From Juglans regia (taxonomy: Eukaryota > Streptophyta > Magnoliopsida > Fagales > Juglandaceae), in assembly GCF_001411555.2 (NCBI RefSeq), contig NW_023361231.1:62001-126000 (forward strand): a DNA stretch of 64,000 bases, read 5' to 3'. Positions 10,480 to 21,265 of this stretch are shown here, in pieces (positions within the stretch are counted from its first letter, which is position 1; each line of letters opens with the position of its first letter). Both the position numbers and the translations under genes were made by a program. The notes below the pieces were generated by a model. The model was not told where the DNA came from. It saw nothing but the letters and a program-made list of their open reading frames with translations, and searched no databases.

Positions 10480-12100
10480 CCAAGTCCTGAATCCATTGAG
10501 GACTCCCCACTCGAGGAATCCGTTCCTGAAGATCAAGCTAACACAGAAGAGAACAATAGCCAATCGACACCTACCAGTAAGGAAATATTATCGTTGATAA
10601 TTATATATATAGTTAATACTTTTTTCTGAATAACTATATAATTAAAATTATAGTATATCTATTATCATGTAGTTGATGCATCTGCACGTCGCGGTCGTGG
10701 CTATACAAGTGGAATCTCTCTTGAAAAAAATAGAAGGCACGGTAAACTGAAGATCACAATTCCTGATAATTCCACTGGAGGAGTGGATGATAGTGCAGCA
10801 GCGCTTTCCTCCTATATTGGCACAGTAGTTCGAGCTTATGCTCCATTTTATGTGCGCTCATGGCAAGATGTTCCGAATGAGATTAAGGAGCACATTCGAA
10901 GTCGTGTGCTGGTAAGTTTACTTTTCAGTATATTTTTTTCACCTAGATTAATATATTATATTTTTGACCTAATTCCCTTGTTAGGATGAATTCGACCTCG
11001 ACTTTGGCCGTAGAGAGGATTTGAGAACCGTGAATGAGTTGATGACTACAATATTCCGACGCACAAAGGACGATGTCATGACCACTTCAAGAAGTTTGAG
11101 ACGTTGGAAGAGGCTGCGTAGTCTCCTTTTCAGCAGATGAAGTTAGATGATTGGAGAAAGTGTTGTGATTTTTCGCATCTCCAGATTATCAGGTATTTTA
11201 CATTTATATCTTTTAATTATTTACATTCATATTCGTTCTATATATTATATGTATACATATTACAATTAACATTTTTAATATATTTTGTAGCACTTGAGTT
11301 CTACAAATGCACAGAATAGATCCGCTCTGACTGTCCACCATCGTGCCGGTTCAAGATCATTCCACCGTCTTGCTGAAAAAATGGTAATTAAAAAAATATA
11401 GAATTAATTTATTTTCCTGATATTCTTTCTGATAAGTACTAACATTATCTTTTTAAAATTGCTAATATTGTCGCTTTGTTAGAAACGTGATGATCCTGAA
11501 AACTTTTCCCTCATTCATGTCTATGCTGCTGTTCACACTAATGAGCATAGTGAGTGGATGGATCCTGTCGCTGCAGATAATTATGTAAGCAGTGTTAATT
11601 TTGTTAAATAAATTATTTATATAACATTTTAATAGTTTATTTCTTATTTCTATTTCTTTTAATACGTTACTAATTATTTGCGATCATTACCTTTTAAATT
11701 GCAGAGAAAAAAGATGGAGATGCAGTCGACTTCTGAGGAATCCTCTCCTAGTGACATAGACATATTCACGCAAGTGCTCGGGCCGCAGTCTAGTATGACA
11801 AGAGGTTTGAGACGATCTATCAAGCATAAATGTTCATCCTCTTCAACCTCATCGGCTTCACAAATTAATAATCTTACAGCCGATTTAGAAGTTGCACGGC
11901 GTGAGAATGAGTACATGAGGTCGAGACAGTAAGAGTTAGAGTCTCTCTTAGAACGACAGTCTCATTTAGAGACGCGTTTGCAGGACCAACAGAGAGACCC
12001 GGAGGAAAGAATACGCAGTGAAGTGCAAGAGCAAGTGCAACGGGAGATGATGGTACAAATGGAGTGTGTTATGTCATTGCAACAGAATCCTCGTGGGTGA
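10480..12100 (+). pseudogene. TNPA-like gene (plant transposase Ptta/En/Spm, Transposase_24), frameshifted
   Basis: Six exons can be followed: about 10480-10576, 10673-10911, 10985-11192, 11291-11383, 11483-11584 and 11705-12100. All introns fit GT...AG. The product has a basic stretch (ASARRGRGY), the core WQDVPNEIKEHIRSRVL, DEFDLDFGRREDLRTV and MKLDDWRKCCDF, then NRSALTVHHRAGSRSFHRL, and an acidic coiled-coil C-terminus with DIDIFTQVLG. This is the usual order of Transposase_24 proteins that bind subterminal repeats. A single-base loss near 11075, a stop near 11120, another shift near 11172 and a TAA at 11930-11932 break it. Confidence 0.82.
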
Positions 12101-12260
12101 GGGAAAAAGAAGAAATAAATTTTATCAATATTTCTTACTAGTTTTAATATCTAATTTTGTGCTTTTATAAGACATTGTTACTTGTTAATTGGGTATGTAA
12201 TATGATATAATTGGTATTATGATTTTAAATTTTATGAAATTAGTATTTCTGATCTGTATG

Positions 12261-12976
12261 TTCGAATGTAAATAAAAATCGTTCGAACGTTGGTTCACAC
12301 TCTAACAAACGTTTGAACGTAAATACAATTGGATCGTTCAAACGTCAAACTATACGTTCGAACGTCCTTACGCTAAAACGAACAAACCATTCGAACGGTA
12401 AAGTGATTAACGTTCGAACAAAGAACTTGCATTCGAACGCTCATTCGTTTACATTCGAAATAACGTCCGAACATTAAACGCGCTACGTTTGAACATTTAC
12501 GTTTACGTTCGAACAAATATTCGAATGTTTATTGTAATTAACGTTCGGAATCATTAACATTCGAACGTAAATATGATACGTTCGAACGATAATCAACGAA
12601 CGTCAAATTCTCTCATTCGAACGCCAATCGGTCGGGTTAACGTCCGAATGTAAATATGATACGTTCGAATGATATTCAATGAACGTCAAATTCTCTCATT
12701 TGAACGCCAATCGGTCGGATATAACGTCCGAACGTGATTTTCTGTGACAGTTCATAACCGTCATAAAAAAAGGAACGTTCGAACGTTGTACAGAACGAAA
12801 CACTTCCAACCGTCACTAAAAATATTTTTTGTAACTGTTGAATAGTAAACCGTCACTAAATGTTTTCTGTAACTCACTTTAGGTGACGGTCGTGATGACA
12901 GTTTCAAACCGTCACCAAATATGTTTAGTGACGGTTTGCCATTTTTTTGTGACAGTTTTCTCTGTCACAAAAGACA
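12261..12976. repeat. CACTA right subterminal repeat array
   Basis: About two dozen variants of ACGTTCGAACGT (exact at 12354-12365 and 12774-12785) are followed from about 12745 by TGACAGTT, AACCGTCA and GTGACGG units in alternating orientation. Two GATACGTTCGAAyGAT phrases (12571 and 12659) mark a local duplication of roughly 85 bp. Confidence 0.82.
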
Positions 12977-12991
12977 CATTCTGTTGTAGTG
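12977..12991 (-). repeat. CACTA right terminal inverted repeat
   Basis: CATTCTGTTGTAGTG is the inverted counterpart of the left end and is followed by the TSD AGG. Confidence 0.92.
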
Positions 12992-12994
12992 AGG

Positions 12995-13607
12995 TGACAT
13001 GATATGATTGGAATTCAAGGATCAGTAACCTTCGTAAAACGTTCAAGATATATGTAACAGATTTTTAAATGAGTTGAACTGAAAACTTTATCCCTTATCC
13101 AAATGGTTTGCCTTGAGTCATCCCGAGTCTAGAGATGATCCTTGCGATATATAGTGCCCTCAATGATCAACGTCCTCATTGGTGGCTGGCCAACCGATCA
13201 TTTGTCCTTTGTTAATTTCGTTTTCGCCCTGAATTGCATGCATGGTGGGATGACTCTTATTTCAGGTGGTGATCCTTGGTAGTGCATGGCGGGCTACAAT
13301 GCTCATGCATGGTTTGCTTAAGGATAAATGACTAGAAGTAAAGAAGGTAAGCATTTACGTGGGTTAGTACCTAGACTTACGTCTACTAGTCTTGGATGCA
13401 AAATTCACTATTACAAGTTCTCCCTCCTCTCAAAACTCTTTACAACCACTCCAGTGGAGTTCTCTAAGAAAAAAAAAAAAAAAAATCTCGGAGCACTGTT
13501 ATTTTTCTTTCCCTTATAAGTCGATCCAGCCCCCAAGGAATTAACAAATCTCTGCCCCTAAGGAATTTTGGTTCTTCTTTTTCTCTCAAGTCCCTTTCAC
13601 TTGCCTT
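12995..13607. other. Spacer, no gene seen
   Basis: Host-side flank of the CACTA element. It contains an A-run at about 13468-13486. Short frames occur but none resembles a protein family. Confidence 0.55.
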
Positions 13608-13615
13608 ATGTCTTA

Positions 13616-13837
13616 GAGTAACACTATACTTACCAAAAATTTGTCCCGAACGTGTGTTCCGAAAAACACATTTCACTTTTTTATTTTTCTTTTCTTCTTT
13701 TTCATGTATTTTTTTAATCACCATAAACATTTTTAAAAAAATAAAAAAATTCACAACATCATTAAAAAAACATTTCTTTAATCATTAAGTGAAAAAAAAA
13801 AGATTCGGGACATTTTCGGTGAGTTTAGTATTTCTGA
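13616..13837. mobile_element. hAT-like MITE with 8-bp TSD, copy 1
   Basis: The ends GAGTAACACTATACTTACC and (inverted) TCAGAAATACTAAACTCACC form imperfect terminal inverted repeats. ATGTCTTA is duplicated at 13608-13615 and 13838-13845. The AT-rich core matches the element at 32197-32440. An 8-bp TSD points to hAT; the family name is inferred. Confidence 0.75.
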
Positions 13838-13845
13838 ATGTCTTA

Positions 13846-15260
13846 TCCTCCAACTTTCTGTTTCATCTTCGTTTTATTTCTAGTCGAGCAATATAGCTGA
13901 CAACTCTCCTGGCCTTTCTCATCACTCTCATTAGAATAGCTAAACTCAAACCCAGATTTTTTATTATTGTTGGAATGTAATATTAATATTAATATTTGAT
14001 AATTATTTAATTATTCTATGGTAACATTAAATTTTTTTTTATATATTATTGGCTTGGATATTGATAATAAAATATTCTATTATAAAATCAATTATAATTG
14101 TGGATAATCTATATAATTACCTATATATAACATATAAAATGATTTTAATTGGGTTAAAGTTAGTATGCGTGTCATCTCAACTCATTCGTATGAAACATAA
14201 TTGTATTTGAGTTAACCCAATAAAATTTAATTATTAAACGAGTTATGTGAGCTGAATCGTGTCATCTGTTATTTATATAGGTAGTATTAGGGTTTTAATG
14301 CCTTGTCCATTTAATCAGATGAGTCGTATTCGAGTTGATTCATATAAGCTAATGCCCATAAATTAATAACACGTTATGAAAACAACATGCAAACACGAAT
14401 TACTACCCATATTCCCAATATGATATTGCTTTCAAAATGGGCCGATCGGTTGTTATAATATTGTTTTAAAATGTAACGACTTGTAATAAAAGAATAGAGT
14501 TTTCTTTCGAATTGCAAACTAATATATAAGATTGTGAGCGTTTATCGAGTATGCGATAAGTATTTTTTTAAAAGCCTAACGTTAATCCATAATTTTGCAC
14601 TAATTAACATGTCAAAATGGAGAAAATAATTATCTCTGGCCCATGATGGTAATTTGAGCTTTGATACGATATTTTTCACGTTCATCCATAAAATAAATAG
14701 TAAATAAGTAAATAAAAATAAATAAATAAAGGCATGGATTTACGAGTTCGGCATAAAAACCTATGTCCATAGATTTTTTGGAGGCAAAATCCACTAGAAT
14801 GAGCGATTTTACAATCTCTGATAACCTCACATATCTTATAATACAATTAAGAAATTTAGGATTTCATAAGGTTGAAGATGATGCCTCCCTTGAGAGAAAA
14901 TCCTTTGGAATCATTTTGGGTAGTGGAGTCCGTACGTAGGGAGCCTCTATAGATTTGTATACATTTCCTCCATATATAGAAGTCTCTTTCCTTCCTTAGA
15001 ATGATTGAGTCCTAATTTCCTTATAAAGCCATTTCCTTTTAGGATTATGAATCAACTTGTCTTGTCTTTTCTTCCCTTATCCCTTCCCTTATTATTAGTG
15101 ATAGATTTTCGATGGGCTGGACTTGGTCAATTTTATCCCAAAAGTTGTTCGCGACTTTTAAGGCCGATTTAATTAATAAGAAGGCATTGAGAATCTTTAA
15201 GTCAATAATCTGCAGAAAAAATAAACTTTTAAAATTAGTCATTGGTTTTCTGTTTGTTTT
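13846..15260. other. AT-rich spacer, no gene seen
   Basis: A+T-rich sequence with scattered short frames of no recognisable family. No end structures of a transposon were found. Confidence 0.5.
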
Positions 15261-15279
15261 ATTATAAGTAGTAAAGAGC

Positions 15280-15680
15280 TTAGCTTGGAGAGATAGGCGG
15301 GAGATGTGCTCAACCGTGCTAGTGGCGAGCGTGGAGCTTAGCTTGTAGAGCTAGGCAGAAGATGTGCTTAACCGAGTTAGGTGTGAGAACGAAGCTTAGA
15401 TTGGGCGGGAGATGTACTCAACCGCCTTAGGTGCGACCACAGAGCTTGGCTTGGGCGGGAGATGTGCTCAACTACACTAGGTGTGAGTGTGGAGATCGAC
15501 TTTGAAAGTTAGACGGGAGATGTGCTGGACAGCATAAGGTGTGAGCTCTAAGTTCAGCTTTAGTGGGAGATGTACTCGACAACACTAGGTGCGAGTTGGA
15601 GCTCGACTTTGAAAGTTAGGTGGGAGATATGCTATACCACGCTAGGTGCAACCACGGAGCTCGGCTTTGAGTTTGTTTGT
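15280..15680. repeat. Imperfect tandem repeat, about 50-59 bp, 7 units
   Basis: The phrase GGGAGATGTGCTCAACC and variants recur at about 15300, 15358, 15408, 15459, 15513, 15567 and 15624. Each is followed by a TAGGTGyGAG phrase and GGAGCTyGGCTT. The units differ by several bases, so the array is old. Confidence 0.75.
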
Positions 15681-15834
15681 GTGAAAGTTTACCTGATTGG
15701 TTGCATGAGACTGTTTATTGTCAGTGAAGAGTGCATATTTCCATGATTATTTTTGTGCTATGTAGTAGTGGACTTTTTTCCACTTGGTGTAAATTGCTAT
15801 TTGAAGTTCCCATTTTGGGGTTAAAATTAGAGGT

Positions 15835-15889
15835 TTTTTTTTTTTTTTTTGTAGTAACCCCCACTTAAGTGGTAAGGAAGCCTGTCGTC
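15835..15889 (-). repeat. T-run and adjoining A-tailed retrosequence, possibly a SINE
   Basis: On the minus strand a unique sequence ending GGGGGTTACTAC is followed by about 18 A residues (15835-15850 region). The body continues beyond solo LTR-D, which interrupts it. An A-tailed minus-strand retrosequence is plausible; no clear pol III A and B boxes were seen. Confidence 0.3.
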
Positions 15890-15894
15890 CCTTG

Positions 15895-18633
15895 TGTAAT
15901 ACTCAGGCTCTAAGCCCAGTCTTCTTGAAGTTAGCCCGATTGCATGAAGCCCGACCCACGAGCACTTGATGAGAGACTCGGACGACGTCGTTTTGGGAGT
16001 GATTAATTTCCGTTTTGCTTCTGCACTATTTTTCTTCTCCGCTTGTTTCCTTTGCTCTGTAGTTTTGCAAATCTTTCCTTTCCCGTGCAACTACTCCCCA
16101 CGTATCCACGGTTTTAGTTTCAGTTCCGCACATGAAGTGTTTCCCTCACCACAATTTCAAAGTACTCAGACTCTCTCTTACACAGATTTTTGGTTCACCT
16201 TTAGCTGGCACTGCTTGTTCCGTGAGTCTCGAAATCTTGGTTCTTCGAAGGTGAGCCATCGTTCTCTCTCTCGTTCTCTGTTTTTCCTGGCTTCACCATC
16301 AGTTCATGAATTTTTTTTCTTTGGGCTTTGGCACTATGCAGCATATTCGTGGGTATCGAAAGTCTGGGTGCCGTCGTTGGAATTCTTCCTCTGGGTATTT
16401 CAATTTCTTTTTGGTAACTATCCCACCCACTCACTGATCTTTCTCATAATCCTATAACTTGCTGTTACACATTCCATAGATCCTCTTTGATTTTATTTTT
16501 CCTTCGGTTTGTCAATCGCACACACCACTTTGTCTTGGCTGGCTGTGCACTCATTCAAACCTTAACCCTTCTTTGCGCAGACCACTAGCTTTTCATTAGA
16601 GAATTCTGTGACATTATTGGGTGTAGACTTCGGAGGTTTGCTTGAATTCGAGGAGGTTCAAACTTTGGTGACTCTTCTTGGTAAGTCTCTACCGAAGCTT
16701 TGGGTAGTGGTTGGATATTGTGGTTGTTTGTAAAATGTAGTGATGTTGCTAATTTGTTTGTGGCGTGGGTAAGATTTTTGCACTGCTGCAGTGACTTTTG
16801 GCAATCTGTTATAGTTATAAATTTATATTGTGGTGGAGTGTGATGGAATTCTTGAAGTTGAGGAGTATGATTTTTGGATGGATTTGTGAGACTGTTTTGG
16901 AGTATTAATTGAGACTATTTGGTGTAAATTTATGGGTGTTTTGAGCTAGTTGTATTGGATATTTTTTATGCAAGTCTTGAATTGTTGAATGACTAAAATA
17001 TTGATGCTTGCACTGAAAATTTTTATTTGAAGGATGGAGTTGAAGTTTGGTTTGGGTTATGTTTTAATCATTGGAGTTGCTGTTATTGGGGAATATTTAT
17101 GGTTGGTTTGGTGTTAATAAAAGGTGGCTGTTTTGGGTTTTAAATGCGAATGGTTTGAGGAGAGAGCTGTTCGGGTTTAATTGTTATGATGGTTATTGAG
17201 TTGAGAAGGGACTGTTTTAATTTATTACTCAATAAATAGTAGCTTACTAGATTGGTTATTAAATGTTGGGTATATGTTTTGTTTAGGTGGTGTTACTACT
17301 AGAGTTCCAACTCAAGGTGTTGATAATACGAGGAAGTCAGGTAAGCGGGGTTCATATACTAGTTTTGCATAAAAGAAATAAAATGAGGTTGACTTTGAAA
17401 ATAAACATGTTTGTTTTTGAAAAGAAATGATCTGAAAACAACCTCAGATGTTTATTCTGCATATGCATAAATTCAATATAAGAGAAAGTGTTTTTCTATC
17501 ATGACTGGTGTAGACATGAGCTAGTTTTGTGCATTTTGTTTCTGAACTATGCAAAAGAGCGAATATGAAAATCTAAAAGTTTTGTTATGAACAAATGAAA
17601 ATATTTTGATTCTGTTTATCTCGAACATGTGAAGTGATCTAAAGCTATTAAGTATTTTGTTTTGATATGATGTGTCATCTAAAAATCTTGTAATGAAGTT
17701 CTGATTCTGTATATGATTATGATCTGATTTCGATGATATATGTTCTACTTTTTGTTAAGGCCCAGCCACGGGTATAATGGTGGTTTATAACCCTACCACG
17801 GGGGTGAGACATGGTATACGGCCCAACCACAAGTATAATGGTGGTTTATAACCCTACCACGAGGTGGAAACATGGTATACGGCCTAACTACGGGTATAAT
17901 GGTGGTTTATAACCCTACCACAGGGGTTAAACATGGTATTAGTCCCAATGTGACGCTAAGAGATGATATGATTATAATATTTCAGTTTGGAAATGCCAAT
18001 GGATTTTCTTTTTGGAAATAAGTTTATCTTTCTAGAAATTTCGCTCTAATGTTTTTGTACCAAGTTTTGTTATTGCTTTTCGAAAGTAAAATAGGTTGTT
18101 TCTATAATCTGAAGAAAATGTTTTGTTCTGCTTATCAAATGTTATAAATGCTCATGTTTACATGCTAGTATATGCCCTCTGCTTGCTGAGTTGTTGATAA
18201 CTCACCCCTTTAATCTTCATAATATTTCAGATGACATTGATGGTTCAGCTGAGGATCAGTATTAGAGTTTATGGAGAAGATTAGCAGTAAATTGTTGTTG
18301 GGTATCTCGTGGTATTAGTGCTGATGTTGGAAGTTATTTATATTTTTTTTAGTTGGTTTCAATGGTTTTAGACGGTTTATGGAGACTTATGTCAATGTTA
18401 CCTTATTTCTAATTTGTTATTTGAGACATGAAGAAGAGTTGATATTTTATTTGGGTTGTTGGATTGAAAATTGGATAAATGAGTTTATTTAGTTTATTAA
18501 TTTGAAGTATTTACATTTGATTTGAAGTTTTGGAAATATATATTCTTGAATTTGGAAGTATATTAGCTTTGTTAGAGTTGATTATCAGGTTATATGAGTT
18601 AACTCTCCGGACCTTCGGGGACGGGGCGTTACA
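15895..18633 (+). mobile_element. Solo LTR (family D), CCTTG TSD
   Basis: It starts TGTAATACTCAGGC and ends GGGGCGTTACA, flanked by CCTTG at 15890-15894 and 18634-18638. No primer-binding site follows its right end and no polypurine tract precedes its left end. It is therefore a solo LTR, formed when two LTRs recombined and removed the interior. Its second half (CCTTCGGGGACGGGGCG, TTGATAACTCACCCC) resembles LTRs A and E. A 163-residue Phe/Ser-rich frame at 15966-16457 lies inside and is not considered a gene. Confidence 0.85.
17759..17940 (+). repeat. Three tandem 61-bp units inside LTR-D
   Basis: Units start at 17759, 17820 and 17881. Each contains ACGGGTATAATGGTGG (or a close variant), TTTATAACCCTACCAC and ACATGGTAT. 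They differ from each other at only a few positions. Confidence 0.88.
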
Positions 18634-18716
18634 CCTTGGGTCTGTCTTAAGCGATTTTCAAGCCCGTCAACTATTTCTCAAAAGAAATCTGCGTGCGGCC
18701 ATTGTGGAGCTCGGAG

Positions 18717-19174
18717 CAATATTTTGAATACCATACCGGATGGCGTACCGGTCAAGACACTGGAACGAAATATTTCGATACCGGTACCGTTTCGTGTACC
18801 GTTTCGGGATAGTCGATATATGAATAAATTATATATATAAATATATATAACAATTATATTCTAAAATAATAGTTTATATATGAATAAATTATATATAAAT
18901 ACATACATACATACATATAAATTATAAATAGTCTAGTCTAAATTGGGGGTCAAAAAATGAACTTGTAGTTTGAAAAAACGAAAAAAAAATAAAAACACAG
19001 GCCGAAATATCGGCCGGTACCGGCCGAAATATAGGCCGGTACAGGCCGAAATTTAGGCCGAAACGGCCGGTATTTTGGCCGGTACGGAACATATATAGTA
19101 CCTGTACCGGCCGGACGGCCGAAACGAAAAATTTCGGCCGTACCGGCCGGTACGGTACGAAATTAAAAACATTG
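18717..19174. mobile_element. hAT MITE with GCTCGGAG TSD and palindromic CGGCCGGTACCGGCC core
   Basis: The ends CAATATTTTGAATACC and (inverted) CAATGTTTTTAATTTCG are terminal inverted repeats. The 8-bp TSD GCTCGGAG is exact at 18709-18716 and 19175-19182. The right half (19010-19160) is packed with GGCCGGTACCGGCC-like palindromes and GGCCGAAAT phrases. No coding capacity is visible. The TSD length and ends fit a non-autonomous hAT element. Confidence 0.88.
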
Positions 19175-19189
19175 GCTCGGAGGCTTGTT

Positions 19190-19750
19190 CCCGAGGGTAA
19201 CTTGCTAGCAGTGGTTGTGGCACGAGTATTGCACAGTCTGAGGACTCGATATTAGTGAATGTGGGTCATGCAATGTGATATCTTACTCTCCTTTTTCCTC
19301 ACAATGAGTTTAAGGACTCAACATTAGTGAACGAGGGTCATGCAGTCTGAGGTCTTGCTCTCCCTATTCCTCCCAATGAGTTTAAGGACTCGACATTAGT
19401 GGGCGAGGGTTGTGCAGTCTGAGGACTTGCACACCCTATTCCTCACAGGGAGTTTAGGGACTCGACATTTGTTTGCGAGGGTCATGCAACCTAAGGACTT
19501 GTGCTCCCTATTCCTTATAGCAAGTTTAGGGACTTGAAATTAGTGGGCAAGGGTCCGGTAGTTTGAGAACTTACGCGCCTTATTCCTCACAGCGAGTTTA
19601 AGGACTCGACTTTAGTGGGCGAGGGTCGTGCATGAGGACTTGCGTGCCCTATTCCTCACAGCGAGTGTAAGGACTCGACATTAGTGGGCGAGGGTGGCGT
19701 AGTCTGAGAACTTGCGGGTCCCATTCCTTACAGCAAGTTTAGGAAGTCGA
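19190..19750. repeat. Imperfect tandem repeat, about 72 bp, 7 units
   Basis: The phrase GGACTCGACATTAGTGGGCG and variants recur at about 19239, 19313, 19385, 19455, 19529, 19602 and 19672. Each is followed by GAGGGTyGTGCAGTCTGAGG and CCCTATTCCTCACAGCGAG. Confidence 0.8.
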
Positions 19751-19760
19751 CAGTACAGTA

Positions 19761-19904
19761 GTTACAACCCGCCCCCTGCCCACCATGGCCGCCAAAAAAC
19801 CAAAACGTTTTGTTAACCCACCCTAGCAAAAACTAGTGAACCACCAACCATTGGTTTTTGTTGTTGCTTCAACACCAATGAAACACCAACCAACCAATGA
19901 ACCA

Positions 19905-19960
<56 letters not shown>

Positions 19961-20035
19961 CAATAGGGTGATAGGGGAAGGACTGAGAGGATTTTATAAG
20001 AAATCCCAGGCAGGACGGAGGGGGCGGGTTGTAAC
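19761..20035. repeat. Inverted repeat flanking a (GA)n tract
   Basis: GTTACAACCCGCCCCCT (19761-19777) is perfectly inverted at 20019-20035, the second arm running into the first bases of LTR-E. Between the arms is a GA tract (about 19908-19958). It is probably the remains of a short element disrupted by LTR-E. Confidence 0.5.
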
Positions 20036-21232
20036 ACCTAGGTCCAGCAACAAGTCGTTTTCAAAAATTTTTATTTTTGAATTTATATGTATGAAGAACC
20101 CGGTTAATTTTCGAGTATTATTTTTTATATATACTGGTTGCGGGTCCAAATTTTATTTTGGTGGATAATGAAATTTTTTCATGGGCTTGCTATTTTAATA
20201 ATTTCCTTAAATATTTTTGGGTTGGATGAAAAATCTTTTTATGGGCCGATGATTTTATGGAACAAGTGCAATTTTTTTTGTAAATTGAGTCGAGCCCAAA
20301 ACTTAGGGAAAAAGCCCATGGGCCCAATATTTTTTTTAGGCTAAAGAGCCCAGGCCCGTGGAAACGATTCTAGACTCTGTCGTGCTCGATTTCACATCTG
20401 TTTTTCATTTTCAAGCACGTCCCTCCTTCCATTTTCCTTTAGGTTTTTATCTGTTTACTATATATACATATATATATATATATATCTTATATATATGTTA
20501 AGCACCCTCAACCCTAGAATAAGTGCCGCTCGTCCTCCTCTTCACAGAAGGTCAAACCGAGATCTCCATTCCGTTGTCGCTAGTGAGGACCACTACCGCC
20601 AACCATTAGCCCACCCCATGCAAACTGAGCACTAGCATCACTAAAGCCGAAAGACCCACTGACAAACCAGCCAACCGCGATTCATGTCTATCGCTACACC
20701 ACATGCTACCTTGCATCAGGACTCTTCTGTTTTAGACACCCGAAAACAGAGTGCAACTCTTCCTCTTGGCACAACTCCTCCGCTAACAGCCAACAACTCC
20801 ACGCACGGAACCACCTTGCCCCTGCAAGCTCTCCCCTATTTTAGTTTCTGAAAAATAGAACAACAATTCCGCCCACCTTAAGCCACTGCAACCACCCTCC
20901 ACCGAGAACTCCACCACGTTGTGACCCTAAAGAAACTGCTGGCGAAGACTTCCCGTCACCCCAGTCCATCGCAAGTCGCCTCAGGCCCCTGGTATGCTCT
21001 CGCCTTTTCTTTTTGTTTTTCTCTTTTCTCTCTGTCTCTCCCTCATTCTCTCACTGTGTGCCTCTCTCGCTCATCGCTCTCTCTTTCTCTCTCAGCCAAT
21101 GCCCAGGCATCGCTCCCATCTGCTGTAGTCAACCGCCAGCTCCATGCCGTCGTGCCCCCATCTCTCCGTAAATGCTGTCGTTGCACTGTTGTTTAGTTTT
21201 TCTTCTGTTCTCTGGTAGTTCTCAATAAGGTG

Positions 21233-21265
<33 letters not shown>

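Larger units (their letters stand above)
3638..12991 (+). mobile_element. CACTA (En/Spm) DNA transposon, 9.35 kb, AGG TSD
   Basis: The left end reads CACTACAACACAATTG and the right end reads CTGTTGTAGTG, giving terminal inverted repeats CACTACAACAnAAT. The flanking trinucleotide AGG is present at 3635-3637 and 12992-12994, the 3-bp TSD expected of CACTA elements. Inside are subterminal repeats of two kinds (ACGTTCGAACGT palindromes and TGACGGTT/AACCGTCA), a transposase-associated domain frame (10067-10477), a broken Transposase_24-type gene (to about 12100), an oppositely oriented open frame of 394 residues (4222-5406) and a long hairpin (9347-9524). The catalytic tnp2 transposase domain was not found, so this copy is unlikely to move by itself. 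Confidence 0.93.

Noticed and set aside
13464..13754. 96-residue Lys-rich minus-strand frame
   Set aside because: It is produced by A- and T-runs and by the MITE at 13616-13837.
15966..16457. 163-residue Phe/Ser-rich plus-strand frame
   Set aside because: It sits inside solo LTR-D and has pyrimidine-rich composition with no domain.
17759..17940. CRISPR-like regular repeats
   Set aside because: These are tandem units with no unique spacers in a plant LTR; the same holds for the 54-bp array at 44484.
15850..18633. LTR-D starting at TGTAGTAACCCCC (15850)
   Set aside because: Its flank TTTTT does not match the right flank; the start at 15895 gives an exact CCTTG duplication.
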